Assembly (NCBI RefSeq): GCF_002159175.1
Contig: NZ_NFGZ01000003.1
Span: 62,001 to 126,000 of the forward strand
Length of the DNA: 64,000 nt
DNA from: Flavonifractor sp. An92
GTDB taxonomy: Bacteria; Bacillota; Clostridia; Oscillospirales; Oscillospiraceae
Reading direction: 5' to 3'
Positions 57,589 to 64,000 of the stretch are shown one piece after another. The notes beneath the pieces are model-generated. The model searched no databases. It saw only the letters and a program-made list of their open reading frames with translations, and was not told the DNA's origin. Numbering within the stretch: the first letter of the stretch is position 1; every line of letters starts with the position of its first letter. The translations under genes and the position numbers were made by a program.

Positions 57589-57655
57589 GCCAGCATCCCA
57601 CCATCCCAACCGGACCCGCCGAAACGCGGCGGGCATTTGTAAGGAGGTCTTTCTC

Positions 57656-58663
57656 ATGGAAAACAGCAAGGTGCGCCGTATTGGCGTCTTTACCAGCGGC
57701 GGCGACGCTCCCGGCATGAATGCCGTGGTCCGTTCGGTGGTCCGTACCGCCATCCACATGGGCATTGAGTGCATCGGCATCCGCCGCGGCTATCACGGGC
57801 TCATCAACGGCGACTTCACCACCCTGGACTTCAACAGCGTCAGCGGTCTGTCCCGTCGGGGCGGCACCATGCTCTACTCCGCCCGCAGCAAGGAGTTCAT
57901 GGTCCCCGAGGGCCGTGAGAAGGCCGTGGCTACCTGCAAGCTGCTGGGAATCGACGGCCTGGTTGGCATCGGCGGCGACGGTACCTTCCGTGGCCTGCAG
58001 GAGCTGTCCAAGCTGGGCATCGCCGTGGTGGGTGTCCCCGGCACCATCGACAACGACATCGCCTGCTCCTCCTACACCATCGGCTATGATACCGCCTGCA
58101 ACACCGCCATCGACTCCATCGATAAGCTCCGCGACACCATGCAGTCCCACGAGCGCTGCTCCGTGGTAGAGGTCATGGGCCGCCACGCCGGGCATCTGGC
58201 CCTGTATGTGGGCGTGGCCTGCGGCGCTACTGCCGTGGTGGTCCCGGAGCAGGACATCGACTATGAGCACGACCTCATCGAGCCTATCCGCCGTGCCCGT
58301 ATCAGCGGCCGCACCCACTTCATGGTCATCGTGGCCGAGGGTGTCGAGGGCGGCGCTTACGGTGTGGCCGAGAAGATCCGCGAGGCCACTTCGCTGGACA
58401 CCCGCGTCACCATCCTGGGCCACGTGCAGCGCGGCGGTGCGCCCAGCGCCCGGGACCGCGTCACCGCCACCTATATGGGCTATGAGGCGGTGAAGCTCTT
58501 GGCCGCCGGCAAGACCAACCGGGTCATCTGCCTCCAGGAGGACAAGTACGTGGACTTCGACATCAACGAGGCCCTGTCCATGAAGAAGAGCCTGGATGTG
58601 CAGACCTACACCGTCATGCGGGCGCTCACCGGTATGGAGCAGGTGAAGCTGAAGAATCCCTAA
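57656..58663 (+). CDS. pfkA: ATP-dependent 6-phosphofructokinase
   Basis: A 335-residue glycolytic kinase. It has the N-terminal phosphate loop FTSGGDAPGMNAV, the GIGGDGTFRG motif with the glycine (not aspartate) that marks ATP instead of pyrophosphate as donor, the catalytic PGTIDNDI and MGRHAGHLA. ATG 57656 follows AAGGAGG. It converts fructose 6-phosphate to the 1,6-bisphosphate. Confidence 0.95.
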   Translation: MENSKVRRIGVFTSGGDAPGMNAVVRSVVRTAIHMGIECIGIRRGYHGLINGDFTTLDFNSVSGLSRRGGTMLYSARSKEFMVPEGREKAVATCKLLGIDGLVGIGGDGTFRGLQELSKLGIAVVGVPGTIDNDIACSSYTIGYDTACNTAIDSIDKLRDTMQSHERCSVVEVMGRHAGHLALYVGVACGATAVVVPEQDIDYEHDLIEPIRRARISGRTHFMVIVAEGVEGGAYGVAEKIREATSLDTRVTILGHVQRGGAPSARDRVTATYMGYEAVKLLAAGKTNRVICLQEDKYVDFDINEALSMKKSLDVQTYTVMRALTGMEQVKLKNP

Positions 58664-58674
58664 TTGGATCAAAG

Positions 58675-58710
58675 CAAACCGGAGAGGAAATCCTCTCCGG
58701 TTTCTTTTTG
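58675..58710 (+). terminator. Terminator of pfkA
   Basis: AAACCGGAGAGGA with exact complement and a two- to four-base loop, then CTTTTT. Confidence 0.92.
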
Positions 58711-58727
58711 ACCATTTTCGAACATGA

Positions 58728-58756
58728 TTGACGAATTTATAGAGAACTGTTATAAT
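58728..58756 (+). promoter_or_regulatory. Promoter of the MATE exporter gene
   Basis: TTGACG (58728-58733) and TATAAT (58751-58756), 17-base spacer. Its position rules out the earliest in-frame ATG at 58724 as the start. Confidence 0.85.
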
Positions 58757-58777
58757 CCCATCAGCTGCTTGGAATAC

Positions 58778-60133
58778 ATGACGAGAGTTCTGCTGGAACA
58801 CCAAATGGCGGATCACAGCCTTTTAGGCAGCAAAGCGATCGGAACGATTCTGTTGAAGCTGGCTCCTCCGGTGATGCTGGCGCAGTTGATCCAGGCTCTC
58901 TATAACATCGTCGACAGCTTTTTCGTCGGAAAATACTCCACGCACGCCCTCACGGCGCTCAGTGTCATTTTTCCCATTCAGGTCATCATCATTGCGCTGG
59001 CGGTGGGAACCGGAGTAGGGGTCAATACCTATATGGCCCGGATGTACGCACTGGGACGGGACGACGAGGCGGACCAGACCGCAGGGACCGGCGTTGTGTT
59101 GGCGCTGCTGACCTGGGCAGCCTTTGCACTGGTCTCATCGGCCATCATGAAGCCCTATGTGATGACCTCTGCCACCTCGCCCATCGCCATCGAATACGCG
59201 ATGACCTATGGTACCATCGTCTGCGTCGGAAGTATTGGCACATTCCTGGAGGGGATCTGGACCAAAGTCCATCAATCCTCCGGCCATATGTGGATACCCA
59301 TGGCGGCGCAGGCGACCGGCGCGGTTACGAATATGATCCTGGACCCGCTTCTGATCTTTGGAATCGGACCGATTCCGGAATTGGGCGTTGCCGGAGCGGC
59401 CTGGGCCACTGTTTCCGGCCAGGTCGTCGCCGCGGTCATTACCGGGATTGGCGGCTTTCGCATCCCGCCGCTGCCGCGCACGATGCGGTACATCGCCGGC
59501 AAAATTTACTTTTACGGCTACTCGTCCATAGCCATTCAGATCCTGTACACAGTATATATCGTGATCCTGAATATGATCCTGGCCGGCTTTTCCGACGCCG
59601 CGATCACCGTTCTGGGACTGTACTACAAAATGCAGAGCTTCTTCTTCATTCCGCTGTTTGGCTTACAGACCTGTGCGGTCCCCGTCATCAGCTATAACTA
59701 TGCCCATGGAAGCCATGACCGCTGCCGAAGCACCATGCGATGGTCTCTGTTGATCTCGTCGGTGTTCATGATCGCCGGAATCCTTTGCTTTGTCTTTTTT
59801 CCGAGCGGAATCATCCGCCTGTTCTCTGACAGCGCAGAAGTTTTGGAGATTGGCAGGATCGCGTTCCCAATCATCGGATGCAGCTTTATTTCTGCCGTGT
59901 TCTCTCTGATGATGCCGGTGTTTTTCCAGGCGATCGGGGACGGAAAGACCAGTCTGCTTCTGGGCTTCACCCGTCAGATCTTCTGTTTAGTCCCCATCTT
60001 CTGGCTGCTGTCTCAAATCGGCCTGAACTACACCTGGCTGGCATTTCCGCTTTCTGAGACGATCACCGGTGGAGTAGGCACCTGGATCTACCTGAAACGA
60101 ATCCGTACCTGGAGCGCGATACAAAAAGCTTAA
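58778..60133 (+). CDS. MATE-family efflux transporter
   Basis: A 451-residue membrane protein with twelve predicted segments in two similar halves. The family pattern appears in LLKLAPPVMLAQLIQALYNIVDSFFVG and is echoed in the second half near YGYSSIAIQILYTVYIVIL. MATE transporters export cationic drugs or metabolites in exchange for sodium or protons; the substrate is unknown. ATG 58778 is used because it lies downstream of the promoter; ATG 58805 is an alternative, and neither has a strong RBS. The gene uses more A/T-ending codons than its neighbours, a sign of separate origin. Confidence 0.9.
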   Translation: MTRVLLEHQMADHSLLGSKAIGTILLKLAPPVMLAQLIQALYNIVDSFFVGKYSTHALTALSVIFPIQVIIIALAVGTGVGVNTYMARMYALGRDDEADQTAGTGVVLALLTWAAFALVSSAIMKPYVMTSATSPIAIEYAMTYGTIVCVGSIGTFLEGIWTKVHQSSGHMWIPMAAQATGAVTNMILDPLLIFGIGPIPELGVAGAAWATVSGQVVAAVITGIGGFRIPPLPRTMRYIAGKIYFYGYSSIAIQILYTVYIVILNMILAGFSDAAITVLGLYYKMQSFFFIPLFGLQTCAVPVISYNYAHGSHDRCRSTMRWSLLISSVFMIAGILCFVFFPSGIIRLFSDSAEVLEIGRIAFPIIGCSFISAVFSLMMPVFFQAIGDGKTSLLLGFTRQIFCLVPIFWLLSQIGLNYTWLAFPLSETITGGVGTWIYLKRIRTWSAIQKA

Positions 60134-60141
60134 GGAAAAGG

Positions 60142-60184
60142 AAAAATCGGAGCCTTTGGCAATATGCCAAAGGCTCCGATTTTC
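60142..60184. terminator. Bidirectional terminator between MATE and the second M56 gene
   Basis: AAAATCGGAGCCTTTGGCA with exact complement and a three-base loop; A run on one side, T run on the other. Confidence 0.93.
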
Positions 60185-60188
60185 TATA

Positions 60189-62885
60189 TCAGGCTGCTTT
60201 CGCCAGGGTCTCTGTCAGATAATCAAAGAAAACGGTGCCGCCCACATCGCAGTCAAGTGGGATCAAACTCTCCAGGAAGGTGCGTTCCCCGTTTTCGTCC
60301 AGGGTGCAGACCAGGAAGTTGCTTTGACCGTAGAGGATGCCACCGGCCCAGCCATTCTCGTCCATATAGGCGCCGCCGGCCAGCACCATGTTGGCGGGAT
60401 CGGCGGAGTGAAACTCACAGACCACTCGGTAGACCTCCACCTCCGGACCGTCCCAGCTCCAGCCGTAATAGCTGAGGGGAACCTTCTCCACGGCAGAGAC
60501 GCGCCAGTCATCCAGATCCCCGTCCTGGGCGCTCTCATAGCGGGCCTCGCCCATGGCCAGGGCCTCCTGGAGCACCTCCTCCGGCACGTCGATGGTACCC
60601 AGGATGTGATTCTCGGTGGGGCGCTCATCCCGGTAGACCAGGATGTTTTCACCATTAAAGTAAATATCCCGATCGCAACTGGCCAGTTGTTCGCCCCAGC
60701 CCTCCACAGTCATCAGACCGCTGAGGGAGACCGCCTTGGTGTTGGGATCCAGAGAGGAGTAGTCCCAGTATTCCAGCTCCGGCCAATGGTCGGTGAGCAG
60801 CTCCTTCAGATTGGCTTCATAGAGCTTGCCGTCCCGCTGATAAAAGAACTGGTAGGGGGAGGCCAGTTCATTCTCTCCATCGCCGTCCAGGTCCAGGATC
60901 TGTCCCTCGAAATAGACCCGGGCCAGGATAGACGGGGTCCCATCCTCCGCGAAGGTGTAGTAGTCCTGAATGGTGGTGGAGTAGCCCGGCTCCATCTCGC
61001 CAAAGTAGCTGATGACCAGACCTTCCTGCCCGAAGAGGTCGGAGAAGAAGGAGATGGACCAGCTCTCGCTGTCGGGAAACGTGACAAAGCATCGCGCGTC
61101 CCAGGTACCGTCGGTGCTCTCCACATCGACCACGGCGGCATAGATGTTGCCGTCGGTGGAGCGGTAGGGCCGGATGGTGTGGTCACTCGTCTGGTAGCCG
61201 CCCAGCCGCTCGGCGCAGTCGTTGGTGTGGCGCTCTACGGTGACGGTGGGGGCTTGATAGGGCTCCAGATCCTCCAGAGGGATGGTCAGGGTCGGCTCCC
61301 AGTCGGGGACCGCGGTTGGGATAGTAGGCTGTTCGGCGGCGACATTGGAGCGGAACTGCCAGGTGCCGTCCTCCATCTCCTCCAGGGTCACGCACTTCCA
61401 GCCGTCGCCGAAGAAGCTGTCCTCATAGTAGAGGGAGACCAGGTTCCCGTTCCGGGTACCGGCGGAGATAATGACGTTTCCCCGGTAATTGGTGTCGCCG
61501 TGGAAGTGGTAATAGAGGTCAAAGTCCGCGAGATACTGGAAGTGGTCGAAGCCGACCTGGTTCATGTCCTCCAGGGTGAGGCCGGTGTTGGCAGTGAGGA
61601 CCGCGTCCATCTGCGCCACGGTCAGGATGGTGGCCGGGCACGCCTGGTTTTTCATATCCAGCGCGGCGTCCAGCGCCTCCTGGTCCACCCCCTCCGGGGC
61701 GGTGCGGTCATTACCGTCGCCGTTGTAGAAGAGCTCGAAGAGATCGATGTCCTCGGGCTTTTCATAGGAGCAGCAGAGGAACTGGTTATGCATATTGATG
61801 CCGGTGTTGTAGGCGTTATTGAAAAACTGCTCGTTGAAAAACGCCAGCTCCTCACCGGTGAGGGGCGTGTCCTCCGAGGAGTGGGTGGGCTGGGGCGCGG
61901 CGAAGGTACAGGCGCTCACCACAGCGGCCAGCAGCGCCGCCGACAGGATGGCCGGGGCCGCCCACTTGGGCCGGCGTGCGATGCGCTGGACCCGGTCCTT
62001 GAGCTGCCGCTTTCCGGCGGCCATGGTGGTGGCGGTGAGCAGGGGATTGGCGGGGGTGCGCTCCACGGGAATGAGGGACAGCAGGGTCTGACCGTAGGCG
62101 AAACGCTCGCCGTCGCCCAGTCGGTGGAGGGCGCCCTCGTCACAGGCCAGCTCGCAGTCGATGCGGGAGCAGATGGCCGCCGCCCATACCAGCGGATCAA
62201 ACCAGTAGATGGTGAGGCACACGCAGCGCAACAGGGACCAGAGGGGGTCCAGGTGCCGGGCGTGGGTCTCCTCGTGGATGAGCACATGGCGCAGCCGATC
62301 CGGGTCAGCCGCCACCTCCGGCGTCAGATAGATGGAGGGACGGAAGAGACCGAAGAGACAGGGGGAGGCGAGGCTGGGGCAGAGGTAGACCGGCCGCCGC
62401 TGGTGTTCCAGGGGGAAGGGAGTGCGCCGTCTGCGCAGCTGATACCAGAAGTGGAGGTTACAGCCCAGGAAATAGAGGGCCATCACCGCCATACCCGCCG
62501 CCCAGATCCAGCCCAGTACCTGGGACAGAGGGATGGAGTGGTTTTGGGCGGGTGCAGGCGTATTGCTCTGAACATCGGTGGTAACGGCCGTTTCCGGCGC
62601 GTGGTTGAGGACCGGCGCGCCCGCAGACGGCTTCCGGTCCGTCTGGGGTTGGATGGGAAGGTACACCGGGCGGGCCATGGTCTGGCTGACCGCCTGTTGG
62701 ACCTCAGTCCCGGCGTTGAGCACCGAGAAGGGGAGGGCGGGCAGCTCCACCGGCACCAGCAGGCGGATCAGCACCAGCCCCCACAGGGCGTACTGAAAGC
62801 GGCGGGGAATGCGGCTGCGGAAACAGAAGCGGAGGATCAGCAGCGCCGCAATGAGGACCGAAGAGGTGATGAGGATGTCTTTCAT
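60189..62885 (-). CDS. M56-family (BlaR1/MecR1-type) sensor protease with large outer domain
   Basis: An 898-residue membrane sensor. N-terminal membrane helices and another at about 125-148 precede the zinc protease motif HEETH at 204-208 and the glutamate helix ICSRIDCELACDEGAL. A basic cytoplasmic segment (KRQLKDRVQRIARRPK) and a membrane helix (APAILSAALLAAVVSAC) follow. The last 570 residues lie outside and do not resemble the penicillin-binding sensor of BlaR1; I do not recognise them. DLDGDGENE at about 673-681 looks like a calcium-binding loop. The ligand is therefore unknown. It overlaps its blaI partner by 4 bases. Confidence 0.88.
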   Translation of the reverse strand: MKDILITSSVLIAALLILRFCFRSRIPRRFQYALWGLVLIRLLVPVELPALPFSVLNAGTEVQQAVSQTMARPVYLPIQPQTDRKPSAGAPVLNHAPETAVTTDVQSNTPAPAQNHSIPLSQVLGWIWAAGMAVMALYFLGCNLHFWYQLRRRRTPFPLEHQRRPVYLCPSLASPCLFGLFRPSIYLTPEVAADPDRLRHVLIHEETHARHLDPLWSLLRCVCLTIYWFDPLVWAAAICSRIDCELACDEGALHRLGDGERFAYGQTLLSLIPVERTPANPLLTATTMAAGKRQLKDRVQRIARRPKWAAPAILSAALLAAVVSACTFAAPQPTHSSEDTPLTGEELAFFNEQFFNNAYNTGINMHNQFLCCSYEKPEDIDLFELFYNGDGNDRTAPEGVDQEALDAALDMKNQACPATILTVAQMDAVLTANTGLTLEDMNQVGFDHFQYLADFDLYYHFHGDTNYRGNVIISAGTRNGNLVSLYYEDSFFGDGWKCVTLEEMEDGTWQFRSNVAAEQPTIPTAVPDWEPTLTIPLEDLEPYQAPTVTVERHTNDCAERLGGYQTSDHTIRPYRSTDGNIYAAVVDVESTDGTWDARCFVTFPDSESWSISFFSDLFGQEGLVISYFGEMEPGYSTTIQDYYTFAEDGTPSILARVYFEGQILDLDGDGENELASPYQFFYQRDGKLYEANLKELLTDHWPELEYWDYSSLDPNTKAVSLSGLMTVEGWGEQLASCDRDIYFNGENILVYRDERPTENHILGTIDVPEEVLQEALAMGEARYESAQDGDLDDWRVSAVEKVPLSYYGWSWDGPEVEVYRVVCEFHSADPANMVLAGGAYMDENGWAGGILYGQSNFLVCTLDENGERTFLESLIPLDCDVGGTVFFDYLTETLAKAA

Positions 62886-63262
62886 AAAGCGTCTCCCTCC
62901 TTTGCCTGCTCCAGAATGGAGGCCAACTCGTCAATGTCCTGCTGGGAGAGGGCCCGGCCGCGGACCATGGCACTCATCATCAGACCCAGGCTTCCGCCAT
63001 AAACTTTGCCGAGAAACTGCTCGGTGGCGGTGCGCTGGGCGTCGCTGCGGGAGAGGAGCGGGGCATACCGCTTGGCGCGGCCCTCCTCCGTGTGAGTCAC
63101 CGCGCCCTTGCTCTCCAGACGGGCGAGCATGGTGATGATGGTGTTCTTGGACCAGCCGGTGTCCGGGGCCATGGCCCGGGTGAGCTCGGTGATGGTGGAC
63201 CCGTTTCCGCTCCAGAGCGCGTCCATCAGCTTCCACTCACTGTCGGACAGATGCACTCTCAT
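62882..63262 (-). CDS. BlaI/MecI-family repressor (second module)
   Basis: A 126-residue repressor: winged helix with LSDSEWKLMDALWSGNG and recognition helix SKNTIITMLARLESKGAV, then the dimerisation helices ending ELASILEQAKEGDAL. It is only moderately similar to the first BlaI at 44.6-44.9 kb and has a different operator sequence, so the two modules should not cross-regulate. ATG 63262 follows GAAAGGAGGG. Confidence 0.92.
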   Translation of the reverse strand: MRVHLSDSEWKLMDALWSGNGSTITELTRAMAPDTGWSKNTIITMLARLESKGAVTHTEEGRAKRYAPLLSRSDAQRTATEQFLGKVYGGSLGLMMSAMVRGRALSQQDIDELASILEQAKEGDAL

Positions 63263-63290
63263 GTGATTTCCCTCCTTTCGGTATACAAGT

Positions 63291-63335
63291 GTCTACCTTC
63301 ATCTTGAGCATAGCAGAAAGGTAGACGTCTGTCAA
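63291..63335 (-). promoter_or_regulatory. Promoter and dyad operator of the second M56 module
   Basis: Minus-strand TTGACA (63330-63335) and TATGCT (63307-63312), 17-base spacer. GTCTACCTT (63291-63299) and AAGGTAGAC (63318-63326) form an inverted repeat, one arm in the spacer and one just past the -10 box, well placed for autorepression by BlaI. Confidence 0.75.
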
Positions 63336-63348
63336 CCTCTTTTCGGTG

Positions 63349-63377
63349 TTGTACAGCCGGGCTTTTTTTGCTAGAAT
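63349..63377 (+). promoter_or_regulatory. Promoter of the membrane-protein gene at the right edge
   Basis: TTGTAC (63349-63354) and TAGAAT (63372-63377), 17-base spacer, divergent from the blaI promoter and 14 bases from it. Confidence 0.65.
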
Positions 63378-63417
63378 AAAACCGGAACGATGCCTCACGA
63401 CGAAGGAGGGATCCCTT

Positions 63418-64000
63418 ATGCGGCGAACCGGAACGGTGTTTTTGCTCCTGCTTATCCTGTTCCTTCCCATCTCCGCCTCGGCGGATACCGGACCCAAGCC
63501 CTCGGTGCGCATCGCCTTCACCGGCGGAGAGGGGTTGACCTTCTACGGGACGCTCCTCTCGCGGTACGACTCTACCGGGCCAGCCTCGGCCTGGAATGGC
63601 CAGGAGGAATATGCCTCTTATCATCCGGGGGAGGAGGGCTATGAGGTCTGGCGGAAGTTTGTGGACTACAAGGACGCCGACGGCTTCTATTTCCTCCAGG
63701 AGTGGTGGGACTGCTCCGAGAATCAGGCGCTGAACTGGATCTATTACCCGCCGTCCACCTTCAAGATCCTGCTCTATTTCCCGGACAGCGACACCTTCTG
63801 CATCAGTCCTGTTTATGAGAAATACGCCTTTGACAGCTACTATACCGCCGATCTCTCCCAGTGGGAGAGCGGGACGCTCTCTGCGGTGCGGAGCTACGAC
63901 TATACCGGAGAAATACTTGCTCTGGCGGCCCGCATCGTGCTCACCATCGCACTGGAGCTGCTCGTGGCCTTCTGTTTCGGCTACCGGGGGAAGCGTGTTT
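63418..64000 (+). CDS. Secreted/membrane protein of unknown function (3' end outside window)
   Basis: The first 194 residues are visible and the frame is open at the window end. Residues 1-22 are a signal peptide (MRRTGTVFLLLLILFLPISA, then SADTG). An outer domain rich in aromatic residues follows (about 23-160; two cysteines at DCSENQ and FCISP could pair). A membrane segment begins at about 170 (LALAARIVLTIALELLVAFCF), followed by basic residues GYRGKRV, so the chain re-enters the cytoplasm. GAAGGAGG precedes ATG 63418. No family recognised. It is divergent from the second BlaI/M56 module and could be one of its targets, but the shared promoter region is the only evidence. Confidence 0.75.
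   Translation, partial: MRRTGTVFLLLLILFLPISASADTGPKPSVRIAFTGGEGLTFYGTLLSRYDSTGPASAWNGQEEYASYHPGEEGYEVWRKFVDYKDADGFYFLQEWWDCSENQALNWIYYPPSTFKILLYFPDSDTFCISPVYEKYAFDSYYTADLSQWESGTLSAVRSYDYTGEILALAARIVLTIALELLVAFCFGYRGKRV

Noticed and set aside
60156-63002. Plus-strand open frame of about 950 codons opposite the second M56 gene
   Set aside because: Shadow frame of a well-supported M56 sensor with overlapping blaI.

Overview
This window reads as chromosome from a GC-rich, spore-forming member of the Clostridia, most like the Oscillospiraceae (Flavonifractor/Pseudoflavonifractor/Lawsonibacter-type gut bacteria). The evidence is strong G/C bias at third codon positions, Bacillus/Clostridium-style ribosome binding sites with frequent TTG and GTG starts, sporulation genes (a spoIVA 3' end, yunB, a ylmC/ymxH-type gene) and clostridial operon types. 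This taxonomic placement is inference. No rRNA, tRNA or CRISPR array was seen.

Layout. 1-5.7 kb: the 3' part of an AddA/RecB-type helicase-nuclease gene that runs in frame, without a stop, into a McrB AAA+ GTPase, followed by overlapping McrC. 5.7-8.0 kb: a CitA/DcuS-type sensor kinase and its response regulator (minus strand). 8.2-14.4 kb: a complete F1Fo ATP synthase operon, atpBEFHAGDC. 14.5-20.5 kb: an accessory stretch with two related short proteins, a leucine-rich-repeat protein and a BRCT protein (both with acidic tracts), a GNAT acetyltransferase, a large serine recombinase, and a 91-codon C-terminal fragment of spoIVA abutting the recombinase stop. 20.5-26.8 kb: Crp/Fnr regulator and NUDIX hydrolase (minus), leuCDB, coaX and an aspartate aminotransferase. 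27-30.1 kb: a glucose/GlcNAc-type PTS (IICB, IIA) with a BglG-family antiterminator and a textbook RAT site plus terminator in the leader. 30.3-33.3 kb: proC-cobU-cobS-cobU-like-cobC. 33.4-39.4 kb: ylmC-like, glmS and a three-gene peptide/nickel ABC transporter. 39.4-45 kb: ArsR, guaA, and a BlaI/M56 sensor module whose M56 gene is split. 45.2-54.4 kb: a cytidylate-kinase-like gene, then a probable operon murD, three M42 aminopeptidases, a methionine gamma-lyase-like gene, yunB and ligA. 54.5-60.1 kb: a two-domain PPK2, purB, pfkA and a MATE exporter. 60.2-64 kb: a second BlaI/M56 module and a truncated membrane protein.

Most of the window is ordinary metabolism with short intergenic gaps and well-formed sigma-A promoters and terminators. 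The regions most worth a second look are the helicase-nuclease/McrB fusion with McrC, the serine recombinase joined to a spoIVA fragment whose 5' part is absent from the window, the CobU paralog without a usable P-loop, and the split M56 sensor gene.
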